Shown here piece by piece: positions 31,533-43,492 of a stretch of DNA of 64,000 nucleotides. Below the pieces are notes generated by a model, which did not search any database, was not told the origin of the DNA, and saw nothing but the letters and a program-made list of their open reading frames with translations. Source of the stretch: Mrakia gelida (lineage: Eukaryota > Basidiomycota > Tremellomycetes > Cystofilobasidiales > Mrakiaceae); the NCBI GenBank assembly GCA_024345305.1, contig BRON01000011.1:248001-312000 (forward strand), in the 5' to 3' direction. Position numbers and translations under genes: made by a program. Numbering within the stretch: the stretch's first letter is position 1; each line of letters begins with the position of its first letter.

Positions 31533-33393
31533 ATGTCCAGACGAAAAACGAGATCAGCATCTGCTAGAGAAGCTGAGCAACAGGTGAGTGATCCGAGCTC
31601 ATCAGGCAACCTTCCTTCCCTCCTTTCCTTCCCTTCTCTTGCCTCGTTCGTACGACTTTTCTCGATACATCACTCACCTGGCTGAGTCCTTTGCTCGATC
31701 ATTCTTCCTCCTCTTTTCTGGCAGCCTCAACTCGCTCCTGTTGAAGCTCAGAACTCCTCCCACAACGTCGCCATCTCTTCCCCTTCAGCTGCTCCTCCTG
31801 CCTCTCCCGTTCTTCCCCTTCTCGTACACGTCTCCTTCGGAAACGACGAAGCTGACTTTCCAAAACCTTTCTCCTTCTCCCAGGATCCTGCTCTTCTCAC
31901 AAACGTCGAATCTCAAACGAACGTCGTTCCTCCTCCTCCTCCTCCTCCTCCTGCCGGCGCTTCCCTCAACCAGCCCTCCTCGTCCTCTGCAGCCAACCTC
32001 GCTGCTTCCCTTCTTCCCTCTCACACCACCAGCGCCTCCTCCGCTTCATCCTCAGGAGATCTCATCGCCGCTCAGTTCGCTCATCTCTTCGCCATCGTCG
32101 GTCGTCTCTGGTCGGAAAACGAAGCTCTCAAAGCTCAAGCCGAAGATCACTCGTCCGAACTCGAAGCTCACTGCTCGTCCATCGCTCGTCTCTCGGCCGA
32201 GAACGAAGAGCTAAGGATGAATGACGAGAAGCAGACGAGGATCCTGGACGAGATCGTCAAGACGTTGTGGCCCACTGAGATCGAGGGAGAAGAGGAAGGG
32301 AGCAGCGTCGGGACGTCATCTGCGGTCAGTTCCCTCGCGCGGCTTTGTTCCCTTCCCTTCTTCATCTTCGTTCGTTCAAAGCTGAATCCCTGCCTCTCAA
32401 AATGTGTCTACTTATCCAGTCATCGCCTCTCATCGACGCTCATCAACAATCTCTCTCGCCATTCGAAACCCTCCCTCTCAAAGTCTTCCGAAGACTCTCG
32501 CTCTTCATCACCCGAGGAGAACTCTTCGCCCTCTATGGACTTTCCTTCTCCACCCTCCGAGCCGTAGCTCGTGTCTTCTACTCAGCCTTCTACCTGGATT
32601 TCCTTTGCGTTCCTTCAGATCGCATCGCTCGATTCGTCTTGCCCAAGGTGAGCATTCGACATCGACGCGTTTCAATCGTCCTTTCTTCTTCACGCTGACT
32701 CTGGTTTGGTCTCGTCACCTCCCACTTCATTATCCAGGTAACCTTGCCTGAAGAGAGGGTTTCTCCCCTCCTCCTCTCTCCTGCCATCCTCCTCGATGCT
32801 CAAGGGTTCGAGCCGTCCCATCTCGACTTCCTCGAGGACCTCCAACCCACCCATCTCATCGACGTCCTCGGTCTCTTCTTCCTCTCCTCACCGAAAACCT
32901 CTTTCCCTCTCGCTCTCACCCAATGGGCTCCCATGCTTCACCTCTTCAACCCTCGTGCCCTCCATCTCTCCGAGGATGTCAACCCTCCGAAGGAGCCCTT
33001 CTCCTACTTCTTCGTCGATCCGGACCATCTCCCCTTCCTCGAGCTCTGGACGAGCCTCGTCATGGTCTTCGCGATGGGTCCTGGATCGGTCCCCATCCTC
33101 CAAGGAACCGAGGACACCTCCGCGTTTGGATCGTCTCGCTTGCCGGAGCGGGGGACGAGGAAGCCGTCGTTTCGTTCGGGTCGGACTTAGAGGAGCAGCA
33201 GCAGCAGGACGTCGAATCGTCAGCCGAAGAAGAACAACAACCCGACGTCGTCGACCTCATGGAGCGTTCGTTCGACCTCGGTCCCGCACACACGACCTAC
33301 CGAATTTGGATGCCTCGGAAGATGGGGTTGAATAAGGAGGGCTTTGCACGATGGAAGAAGGTGTTCGAGCGAGAGGGAGAGGAGGACGCGTAG
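31533..33393 (+). CDS. F-box coiled-coil protein, copy 3, with apparent frameshift
   Basis: Paralogue of copies 1, 2 and 4. The ATG at 31533 opens a short basic exon ending AREAEQQ. Exon 2 is Pro/Ser-rich and carries the family coiled coil (HLFAIVGRLWSENEAL, ARLSAENEELR). The F-box follows: SPFETLPLKVFRRLSLFI and LFALYGLSFSTLRAVAR. The C-terminal exon reads LLDAQGFEPSHLDFLEDL and WTSLVMVFAMGPGSVPILQG, aligned to the family. Right after that, near 33,095-33,125, the frame is broken. The same frame stops at TAG 33190 after about 25 unrelated residues. Another frame continues with VWIVSLAGAGDEEAVVSF, an acidic Gln-rich stretch and YRIWMPRKMGLNKEGFARW to TAG at 33393. No intron fits the break. 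It is a pseudogene, a recent frameshift or a sequence error. Confidence 0.65.
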
Positions 33394-34297
33394 GGGAATG
33401 AGCGACGCGCAAAAACGACGAGGACGGAGGGGTCGAAGTGAGGAATGGATGGAGCTTTGCTTTACTTTCTCGATACGCTTTCGTCACGATTTGATCTCAC
33501 TTTCCTCGACGACGCGAGCAGAGGAGAGGTCGTTCAGCTTTGGTTCGGTCGCGCTGTCGTTCGTTCCTCGCCCTCTCTCTTGCCAGATTCTCCTCGGTGA
33601 TGTCTCTATCTGACTCAAAGCAAGCGCACGATGGCTCCCGCAGTCTCTACTCTTCAGCCCATCCGAAAACACAGAAAACAATTGAAGTCGTCGCGTCTCG
33701 CCCGCGTCGACGAACTCCAACATCGACGACGCGTCTTTCCCTCCTCTCACTCGGCTCACAGTTCCTCTCTCTCGACACCCAACACCTCCGAACAAAAGAG
33801 AGAAAGGACTTCAGATCCATCGAAAACCAAGGCAAAGCAAAGCGCGCACGTCCTCGAAAAATGAACGAAAGGGCAAGTGGCAAGGGGCAAAACGAACGGC
33901 AGCACGCAAGGAACGCAGTTAAAAAATGAAGGATGAGGACGAGTAAGGTGGAGGAGGAGGGGTCGTGAAAATCATCAAGGGGTGGACTTCCGAGAAACGA
34001 AACGAACGGGGCGAGAGAAAGCAAAGAAGGAAACGGAGAGAGGGTCGGGCGTCGATGTTGTTGGTCGACGTTGTTGGTTGTTGTTGTTGTAGCAAGCAAA
34101 AGAAGAGAGAAGGAGAGGAGGGGAAGCGTACGAAACCGAGATCCAGAGGGAAGGGGACGTTAAAAGAGAGGGAGGTGGAGGGAGCGCAAGGAGAAAAGCA
34201 AAAGATGAAACGAGGGAGGAGAGGGAAGCGAAAGAGATCCGTAACGAGAGAAAGGGATGAAGAAACGAAAGGAGAGTGGGGTGAATGATGAGTCCGT
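33394..34297. other. Intergenic between F-box-3 and the LRR-RhoGEF gene
   Basis: About 900 bp between convergent genes. The second half (33,960-34,280) is very purine-rich on the plus strand with a short GTTGTTGTT run at 34070-34090. Open frames here are low-complexity. No gene seen. Confidence 0.45.
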
Positions 34298-37200
34298 TTA
34301 TGAACGGGAGACTTGGAAGGATACATTGATGGCTGTATGAAGGATGGGCGGGAAGTCAGCGAGGGAAGGGACGAGGGAGGGACGTGGACGAAGGGGAAGG
34401 GAAAGTGAGACGAACCATTCAACCAAGTGAGAGCCGCGCTCGTGCTGGGAGCTTCGAAGTAGAGGATGGCTCGGTTGTCGACGACTCGGATGGCTGAGAG
34501 ATCGCAGAGAAACAAGGAGAATGAGTCAGCGAAGTCTCGACTCGGACAAGGAAAACGAACGAAGACGCGTCCAAACTCACTCGATCCATTCGTGATGCTT
34601 GCCGGCTGCGTCTTCGTCTGCATCCTCAACACCGCAAACAAATCCACCGTCCCATCCCTCGCCAACCCATTCGCATCCGTCTTCACCTTCCCAGCCGGAT
34701 CCGGTTGAGTCTTGCACAGAACGAGCAGATCGCTCGTCAGGACCGCAACGAGGGGAGTGGAGAGGGTTTCCGGATCCGCAAGGCATTCAATGGCGACGAC
34801 GGACTTGGAAGCTTGGATGGTGTTATCTCCGTCGTCGATGATGGGGAGGGTGACCTCGACGTAGTCGGTCATCTTCTTGACGATTCGAGTGAGGGTGAGG
34901 CTTCCGTCGAGGAGGAGTTTTCGATGAGGTTGGACGAGAGGGGAGGGGAATTTGCCTCGGATTCGGGATTGCCATCTGAGAGACGAAGAGGGAAGCGAGG
35001 TCGTCAGTATGGAGACCTTCGCTAAGGTCGAAGCGGAAGGGAGAGAATCGACTCACTGCACGAGCCGACGACGAGACTCCGAGTCCCTCTTCTCCTCGTT
35101 CATGCACGACGCGAGGGACGAGATCTCCTCGAACGCATCCTCGAGAGGGTCGTAGGCTTGGTCCGAGAGAGGAGGAGTGGACTTGAGAAGGTCCTCGAGC
35201 TGTTTATCGAGCGAAAAGCGGAAGAAGTCAGCGATCTCGAACTGGAGGAAAGGTGAACGAACGAGATCGGTGACTTACGAGCATTCGATAACGAGGAATC
35301 CGCTGGACTGGAAGGAGCAGATAAGACTCGAGGTTAAGCTGAGTGTGCTTGGGGTTCTGACGAGCTCGCTGTGACAACCAAAGAGAAACGAGAACAAGGT
35401 CAGAACGCGTCGAATGAGAGGCGAAGGGAAAGCGACGAGAAACGACGAACCTTCAAGAAAGCCTTGACCCTCTTCCTCTGGGTCGTCGACAACGAGCTCT
35501 GAGAAGACGAGTCCGGCGTAAGAGGAGGCGAGACAGCACTGAGAGCCAATCCCATCGTCGCGAGAGCCGCGGTGCTCGAGGTGGGAGATCCAGGAGTCGA
35601 GTACGGCGAAGGAGCGACCGTCCAGGACTTCAACCTCTGAAGGGAGTTGTCGAAGTTGCTGCGAAGGGAAAGAGGCAAGTTCGGTTAGCGAACATCGAAG
35701 AAACGAGTGTAGTTAGTCGCAACTCACTTGATATAAGTCGAATACATCCTCATGAAAGGGTTGTAAGTCCTGAACACGTCTCCCACGTCGGCAGCCACAG
35801 CTCTCGAGAGCGTTCCATCCTGATCGTCGAGGTTCGGGTTGAGGAGCGGCGAGGCAGCAGCTTCGAGTTTGGGAAGGAAGGAGTCCTGATGGAACTTGAG
35901 GAGCCCTTCGAGGCCGCTGAAGACGACTCTTCGTTCGGCGAAGGGGACGACGGTTTCCTTGGATCCGATTCCGTTGAAGGGAGCTTCCGAGGGTTTGACG
36001 TAGAGTTCGACGAGTTGATGGAGACCTTTGACGTAGGTTCGTTCGGTTCTGAAAGGTGGGCGGGTGGGGGGGGGGGGGTGGGTGGTGCAAGGGAGGGAGA
36101 GAAAAGGTCAGTTTCGACTTCGACGCGAGGTTCGATGCCGTCTCGACGCGTCTCCTCAACCCTCGAACGAAAAATCTCAATGGACTGAGTACTCACTCAA
36201 CAATCTCCCTAACAACCATCGCCCTCTTGACCTTATCCTCCTTATACTTCCTCATCACCTCCATCACCCTCTCACTACTCTCATCACTCCCGTTCGTCCC
36301 CGTCCCACTCTCCGTCGTCGTCGTACTCATCGCTCTCCCCATCCCCACCCCTCCCCCTCCCTCAAAACTCGCTCCTCCCGGACTCGACTGAGCCATCATC
36401 ATCGACCCTTCCGAAAACTCCCTCTTCATCTCCGGTGGCCCCCCTCCTCCCGAACCCGTCGTCGGTCTCCTCGTCCTCATCTTACCAGACGAAGAGAGCA
36501 AAGGAGGTGTAGGAGTCATCATCGCCGGACTAGGGGACGACCCCGAGAACTGGGAGGCAGGGGTATCGAGGCCAGTGGGACCGTCGATGGCTCCGTTTCC
36601 GTTGGATTGGAAGCCGCCTGCGTTGGCGGGGAGGGAGAGGTCGTGGAGGTCTCGGAGGTAGCCCATGACTTTGCGGAGACCGGCGAGGTAGGAGGCTCGT
36701 TTGAATTCTTCGGAGGCGGCTTGGGAGGAGGTGGGTGGTGGGAGTGGGTGTTGGTTGGACGCGTCGCCGTTGGGAGGAAGGGAGGGGTTGGGGTAGGTCA
36801 TCGTCGGTGAGTCGAGAGGGGATTGTTGGAGGTAGGATTCCAAGATGGATGCTGAATCTCCTGCTTCCTCTGCTTCGTCTTCATCCGAGTCCTCGTTGAC
36901 GTTGACTGACGAGGGGAGGTAGTGATTCGACGTTGCTGAGGAGAAGGTGGAGACGGAGGACATGAAGGGGGAGGTGGAGGGGATGGGGATGTTGAGGGAG
37001 GGAGGCATGTCGAGAGGGAGGTAGGATCGACGTTTGTTTTTTCGAGAGGTGATGGCAGCGGCGGAGAGGGAGGATCCGAGGTACCCTGGCGAGGGGATCG
37101 CTGGAGGAGTTGCGTCCGAGGAGACGAGGGACGAGGTTGAAGGGGTTCCGTTCGAAGTCGAGTTGCTCGTTCCGTTGGAGTAGGAGTTTCCATTCCCATA

Positions 37201-40010
37201 CGATCCCATTGAAGTGCTGGGTCTCGTCGGAAGTCCAGGGACCTGTCGATGCGAAGGGTCGAGGACGGGAGCGGTGTTGGAATGAAGAGGAGGAGGAGGT
37301 CGAATCGTCGCGCTTCCACTTCTCATCCTCCCCATGCTCATCTTCTTCAAGAATCCCCACTTCCCCTTCTCCTTGTCCTTCACCGGCACTCCTCCTCCTC
37401 CAACTGCGTTCAGCTCCCCACTAGGAGTCGAGGGTCTCCTTAACCCATGTCCTCCTCCCTCCTCTCCATCGAGCTCCTCAATCCCATCCGACCCTTTCGT
37501 CGGTCGATAGCTCATCGCCACGCTCTTCCCTCCCTCCCTCCCCATACTCGCAAACCTCTTCTGAGGAGGTCGAGCAGGAGGAGCTCCCAGTCCGATCCCC
37601 GAACTCGCGAACGAGGGTTTCGATGAGAAGAGTCCCTCCGTCGGCGATCCAGGTCTCGACGACTCCTTCGATCCTCCTCCCAGTCCCAGATGGAAGAGCG
37701 CTCCAGCACTCTTCATCCTCCGCACGACAGGGACGCGTTCGGGTTCCGAGGGAGTAGGGGGAGGAAGGTGGTGAGGACCTCGAATGGTCGCTTGGGAGGG
37801 AGCTTCCGCGAGAGGAGGAGGATCCGACGACGAGAGAGTTGTTGACCTCGCGAATCGACTTCCGAGACCGGTTGTCGAGTGAACGAGCCCTTGAGGGAGG
37901 GAGGGACGCCGACTTGCGAGCACGGCGGCATCTCGATCGGCGGTGGCTGGGGAGTAGGAGTGATGGGAGTGGTTGTTCTGAAGAGGAGCTGATCGAGGGG
38001 AGGACGAGGAAGCGACGGGGGAGGGGAACGCGGCGTAGACGGATTGATGATGTCCTCCTCCTGTTGAGACCTCCTGTCCGTACGTCGACGAGGCTGCTGG
38101 GGAGGGAGGGATGACGAACGTAGGATCCTGCGACGAGGGGGAAGGGGAAGCGTCGGCGAGGTAGAACGAGTCGGTGTTGGGCGTCGATCCTGATCCACGG
38201 TTTAACGACGACGACGACGCGTGCTGATCCGTCGGTTCTCCTTCCGCCGGACTCCACTGCACCAGCATCTGCTCCACCAACGGTTTCCACGGCCCAGCGA
38301 ACGGGTTGTCCTCCACCAGCAAGGTCTCCATGTTCGGTAGCAAGCTCAACCATCCAGGAAGCGAAAGCAACCTGTTTCTCCTCAGGCAGAGGGTGTGAAG
38401 GTTCTGAAGAGCCGCGAACGTCGCTGGGATGGTCGAGCATCCGATCTCGTTGGCTGAGAGGACTCGGAGGGTGTGGAGTTGGGAGAGCGAAGGAGGGAGG
38501 GTTCGAAGAGGGTTGTTGGAGACGTTCAATTCCTCGAGGACGTAGAGGTTGGAAAGCTCTTCGGGGAGGGAGGTGAGGTGGCAGGAGGAGATGTCGAGGA
38601 CGAGGAGGGTTGAGAGGAGGGAGGGGAGGACGGTGTCGAGGAAGGTTGGCATGAGGTAGGGAGTTGGGGAGGAGGAGAGGAGGAGATGGGTGGAGCCTGT
38701 GAACGAGAGGAACGAGCGCGCGAGAGAGGAGAGAGAAGGTCAACAAACGAGGCTCGCCCTTCTTCGCGTTTTTTTCCCTAAGGAAACTCACCGATCAACT
38801 CCGAGGCCAGTCTCGGTTTCTGCAAATCCAACCCTTCCCCTCTCACAATCTTCCCCAGGCCATTCTCCACCAGCGCAACAGCAGCTCCCTCGACCGATCC
38901 ACCACCCTCTCCCTCCCATCCGTACCCGCTCGACTCGCTCTCCCCGTCACTCTCACTTTCGCTCTCGTACCCTCGCTCCACTCCATTCGCTCCACCTCCA
39001 TTCTGATGGATCTGCTGCTCTCCGTACCCGCTGACCACGCTCGAGGTCGACGAAGTTGCGTAGGCGTTGGACCATCTCCTCCCTCCGTCGTTGGATCCCG
39101 ACGGAGCAGGCGTAGGAGGGAGGTGAATCGCCGTATCGGAGGTGATTCCGAGTCCGATTCTCGAGTGGTTGTTCGACGAGGTAGGGGAAGAGGAAGGGGT
39201 TGAGGAGTAGGAAGGGTGAGGAGCGTGTCGACCAGGGTACGGGTGGTTGTTGGTCGAACTGAGGGAGTAGGACGCCGAAGGAAGAGGAGGTGCTTGAGCT
39301 TGGGGTTGTTGCTGATAGCTTCGGTGATGAACTTCTCGTAGAGGTCGAGCTGGGGTTTGCTGGTGCTGTTGACGAGGATGAACCGAGGACGACTGCTGCT
39401 CTTCTTCCTCCTCCTCCTCCTCCTGCTCGTCGAGGTGATCCTCGCCTGCTCCTCCTCCTCCGACGATGTACGAGTTGGTTCGCTGATGCTTCCCTCCTCC
39501 TCCTCCTACCGCACCTCCGTTCCCGTAGAGAGCGTAATCTCCAAAAGACGAGGAAGCTCCGCTATCTCTTACGCTCCCACTTCCTCGACTGGTTGTCCTA
39601 GCTGTCCAGCCTCCCGAGGAGGAGGACGTGCCGCTGCTGACTGCTGAACCTCCTCCGAACCTGTAGTCCTGAGGGATAGGGAACGTCGTTGGGTCTGGGA
39701 GGGAGTAGGTAGAGGAAGCTGTTGAAGGGAGGCGAACGAGTTCGGGAGGGGAGGCGACGACGTGAGGAGGAGGGAGAGGTTTCTGGTAGTTGGAAGCTGC
39801 TGATCCTGTCGAGGCGGAGAGGGGAGGGGAAGGCGAGGAGTGAGAGGATATCGATGGTTTCCTCGTCGTTGTTGGAAACCCGTTGGTGTTGGTGTTGTTG
39901 TTGTTGTAAACAAGTTGTTGGGGAGGAGGGGAGGGAGTTGATGTTGATACGATTCGATGGCGAGTTGATGAAGACGAGGACCTCTCGAGAGGAGCTGGGA
40001 GCGTATCCAT
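34298..40010 (-). CDS. Leucine-rich repeat RhoGEF (LRR + DH-PH)
   Basis: Very large Rho-family guanine nucleotide exchange factor, about 1,650-1,700 aa. Exon 1 (ATG at 40010) is a disordered Ser/Gln-rich region with an acidic run. The second exon begins at about 38,699. It has leucine-rich repeats: LLVLDISSCHLTSLPEELSN, LEELNVSNNPLRTLPPSL, LHTLCLRRNRLLSLPGWL. A long Ser/Pro-rich linker follows. Across the next exons is the DH domain: VVREIVETERTYVKGLHQLV, FNGIGSKETVV, then SYLLLPVQRIPRYRMLLEDL, the diagnostic helix. The PH domain follows: LLLDGSLTLTRIVKKMTDYV, LLVLCKTQ, AIRVVDNRAILYFEAPS and W. The stop TAA is at 34298. It should activate a Rho/Cdc42-type GTPase in polarity or wall growth; the exact GTPase cannot be told. 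A run of 13 G (C on the coding strand) near 36066-36078 is an intron polypyrimidine tract. Confidence 0.88.
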
Positions 40011-41557
40011 CGAGGAGGTTGGAAGGGAGAGGGAGGCTGGCTGGGATCGGCTAGGACTCCAAGCGGTTCAGCGAAAGGTTGAAGGCGAAGGTGGTGGGTT
40101 TGGCTCGTGTCTCGGGTTGGGGTTGGCTGGGGTTGAAGGGAGTGGTTGCGTAAGAGGGAAGGAGAGAAGGGAGAGAAGGCCAGGAGAGGGGAAGGGGGCA
40201 AGGCAGGAGCTGACAGAAGCGAGAGGGAAGACAGCGAAGGAAGGTCAGAAAGGGAGGTTCTAAAATTCTCACATATACAACTGATGGCTCCTCCTTCTCC
40301 CTTCGGCCCTCTCTTGATGAGGGGATGAAAGATTGGGATCCCAGCATGGGTCCCTCGGTCTCCTCCCTTCCCGCCAGCTTCAACTTCACCTTCCTCGCAC
40401 TCTCCTCCCTCGATCTATACACTCGACTCACTCTGTCCTTTATTCCTACGTATCGTTAAAATCGTCCGACCTGCGTTCGATCCCTTTGTTGTGAAGAGTT
40501 GGCGGTCGGAAGGGAAGCGAAGAAGGAGAAAGGAGGCTGGCGAGGATGAGAGCGAGCGAGAAGGTGAAGGAGAGGGAGGGAAGGTGAAGTGGTTGAACGA
40601 CAACGACCTGGGTTCTGGCAGCACTACTGCGGAGAGAGGTCCAAGGGCGAGAGGGAGGAAGAGGGGAGGGAGGGAGAGGGATATCCGAGGTTGTTGGACG
40701 TTGGAAGGAAAGAAGAAGGATGGATTGTGGGCTTGCTTCGAAGATGAAGAGGCGGAGGGGAGGGGAGGGAAGGAAATCCCTGCTCGACGCGTCTTCTTCC
40801 TTCCTTTTTCCTCCTTCGAAAGTCAACCTTATTTTCCCTAGCGCCTTCCGACCTCGCCGATTTTCATCAACAACAACTCCATCATCGTCTCAAGCTGTCT
40901 CTCTCTGCCCTTGCTTCCATGGAAGGAGAAAAACTGAGCTTGCGAGTGAGCTCCAAAATCCATTGACTCCTCAAAAGGCGGGACGTGGGGAGAAAGAGGG
41001 TGTTTGTCCTCGCCTCCTCGCCTCCTCTTCATCTCCTTTCCCCTTTCTCTGACGTCTGTCGCGCCCTGGTCTAGGGGGGAAGACCAGAGCTGGGTGGTCG
41101 GTGAATCGAAGGAAGATCGATGAGCTCGAGTGATGGGTGAGCTCGACGCTGATCCCTTCGTCCTTCAAGAGAGGAAGATCTTCACGCCTCTCGGGCGAAC
41201 CCCGCTCTCAGCTCAACACGCGGTTGGACTCTCACGTTTTCGGGGTGAAGACCTCTTTTCGGTTCGATCAGAAGTCTCTGTCCCTGGCCTCTTCTGGCAA
41301 AGACCGCTGCCCCTCTCGCTCCTACAGGTATATGAGCTCGGGTTCTTGTGAGAACGAGAGCGAAGGGAAACGCCGACGAACGAGAGCGAGCAGCCAAGAC
41401 GCGTTTCGTCGCTGCGTTTCGCCTTTCTGGAAAACACAGAGAGACAGAGAGCAAGATTAGTTCGCCGAGTGAAGGGTAGGTCGTTAGGTATGCAAGACAG
41501 GTCGTAAGGTAATAAAGGGACAAGGCGAGGAAAAGAAAGAGGGAGAGAGGGAAGGGA
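40011..41557. other. Long upstream region of the LRR-RhoGEF gene
   Basis: About 1.55 kb between the RhoGEF start and the KRE9-like stop, both minus-strand genes. Purine- and pyrimidine-rich runs (40,140-40,260; 40,500-40,780) suggest a long leader, possibly with 5'-UTR introns. No protein motif in any frame. Confidence 0.4.
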
Positions 41558-42764
41558 TCAAGTCCGCGACGCGACGAGGAGTAGCGAGAGCGCCGTCGCC
41601 GCAAGAGCCCCCAGGCTGAGGAGGTCGAGCGTTTCCCTCCTGTGTCCAGAGGAGACTTGAGAGGAGGAGGGCGAGGGGGGCCTAGGAGAGGAGAAGGAAG
41701 GCGAACGGGAAGAATGGAAGAGTGTGTTGAGGTCAGCCTGGCTTTCGCGCGCGGGATCTGTTCGAACGAGACGCGTTTCGTAGATGAGTTGGGTTGGGAT
41801 GATGAACTCACGAGGATGATTGAGGGGCGTCGAGAGAGAAGGATGAGGGGAAGGCGACTTGACTGGGGTAGATGAGGTAGGAGGTTGTTGGCGAGGTGGG
41901 AGAGGTCGAGGGAGAGGTGTTGTGGGTTGATTCGGCTGAGCAAAGGTTGGAGGAAGGAGGAGAGGTCAGAAATGGAATCAAATGAGAGAAAGAAGTAAGG
42001 GATGGTGCGTACCTTCTATCTCGAACTGCTCGCTCGATGCAAAGACTTGGGAGGGAGAGGAGACGTTGACGAAGAGGAGTCGATATCCGAAGCTGTTCAG
42101 CCCAACCGGGGAGACGGACGATGCTCAGCTCTGGCGCGTCGATGAGGTCGGGAGATATGATCTTGACTTACGCGGGAGGTAAGCCTGGACATGTTAACAT
42201 GTTGTCCCAGAGCTTGAGCTGATCTGAGGGATGGAAGGGACGGGGCGAGGAGAAAGGGAAGGGAGAAAGTGGTGAGCTTCGACCTCGTCCCTCCCTCTCC
42301 CTCCCTCCCGTGAACGAGCTCTCTTCCTTCGCTTCCACCCACAGCTGAAGAAAGCGAGCTCTCTTGGAACTCACCACTCGAAGCAAGGGCATATGCTCCT
42401 GAGAGGACCTTCTGATCTGCGTTCAGGATCTCGACGGTGAACGAAGGAAGAGCGGAGGAGGAGGTGAAGTTGACCTTGCTCGTCGTGTTGATCTTCCTGG
42501 TTTCCACGCATGTCCAAGACGAGAGCAGGTCAGCCCCATCGTCACTCATACAAGATGGAAGCGCTATATATGCGCTCACCAGGAAGAGGTCGAGGAAGGT
42601 GAAGTTATCACGATGGAAGCTGAAAAGCGAAAGGAGAGAGCGAGAGGGGTGAGCTCGACGTCTCGGATTCAGTTGAGAGTGAGAGGGGAACACGCACCGA
42701 GAGCGTACGAGGTGAAGATTTGAAGGAATGTGAGTATCCGTAGGACAGAGAAGGAGGTGACCAT
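41558..42764 (-). CDS. KRE9/KNH1-like cell wall protein with C-terminal anchor signal
   Basis: Small secreted Ser/Thr-rich wall protein. The ATG at 42764 starts a signal peptide (MVTSFSVLRILTFLQIFTSY). The mature part opens SIVITSPSSTSSWKINTTSK, followed by VNFTSSSALPSFTVEILN and GYRLLFVNVSSPSQVFASSE with QFEI: the KRE9/KNH1-like N-terminal domain (SP..W..G, F.IEL, SEQFEI). A Ser/Thr/Pro-rich stretch follows. The C-terminus is a hydrophobic tail (LLSLGALAATALSLLLVAS) without charged residues until RT, as for GPI anchoring. Seven exons. Inferred role: beta-1,6-glucan or surface assembly. Divergent from the MID2-like sensor 728 bp away. Confidence 0.72.
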
Positions 42765-43492
42765 TCGAGCGAGGGAAAGCGAAGGAGGCTGGGTTTCTGA
42801 GCCGGGTGAGCGGTAGAGGTCAAACACGAGAGGGAAGGGAGCGAGTTCGAGTCGGCGGGAGGAGGCGCAGAGGAGGCGGCGACCTTCGTCCCTCCTCCCT
42901 CGCGCAAAAAAAGTAGCTGTTTTCGGAGCGGGAGTCAAGGATGAGACTTGTATCTACAAAACGGTGTGATTTTTTTCAGAGGTTGTTTTGCTGAAAAATG
43001 GTCAGGCGGCCTTGACCTTCTCTCCCTCCCTCCCCTCCTTTGTTCCACTAAGTCTCACCTCCTCCTCCTTCTCACGGCCCTTCTCCCTCCCTCCTCTCCT
43101 TCCAAGCAACCAAGGTACGATTCATTCAACTCGTATCAGATCAAGAGGAGGCGGGTCTCTCAGTTGCTGACGTTCTGCATCTCTCTTCTCCCTCCCCATC
43201 TATATGATTCTCATCTGGAATCCTCCGTCGCCTCTTGACCTCCGGTCTCTTCCTTCCCTCCCTCCCTTCCTCGTCGTCTCCCCCCTCCCGTTCAGCCTCC
43301 CCTCCTTGGACTCGCATCCACTCTTTCCCTCACACTCTTTGGCCATCTACTCGAATCCGCTCAAGCCGGATTAAACAACAAACCCCCTTCAAACTCGCTC
43401 TAGCTCGTCCTCGGAACTCATCAGCCCACCTTCCTTCCCTCCTTCCCTCCCTCCCTCTCATCCTCCTCCTCCTCGGTCGACCTTCGTCCAAC
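42765..43492. other. Divergent region between KRE9-like gene and wall sensor
   Basis: 728 bp shared upstream region of two cell-surface genes. Strongly CT-rich on the plus strand from 43,010 to 43,490 and T-rich near 42,960. No clear TATA box at a fixed position; no gene seen. Confidence 0.45.

Noticed and set aside
17078..33393. F-box/MYND pairs as a toxin-antidote or spore-killer system
   Set aside because: Nothing in either protein looks like a toxin; only the paired, duplicating layout is suggestive, so no claim is made.
33919..34872. A 317-codon minus-strand open frame as an independent gene
   Set aside because: Its first part is the PH-domain exon of the RhoGEF; the remainder reads through an intron and the 3' region.
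36061..36084. G-run as a quadruplex-type regulatory element
   Set aside because: It sits where an intron polypyrimidine tract is expected on the coding (minus) strand; one uninterrupted run is not enough to claim a quadruplex.
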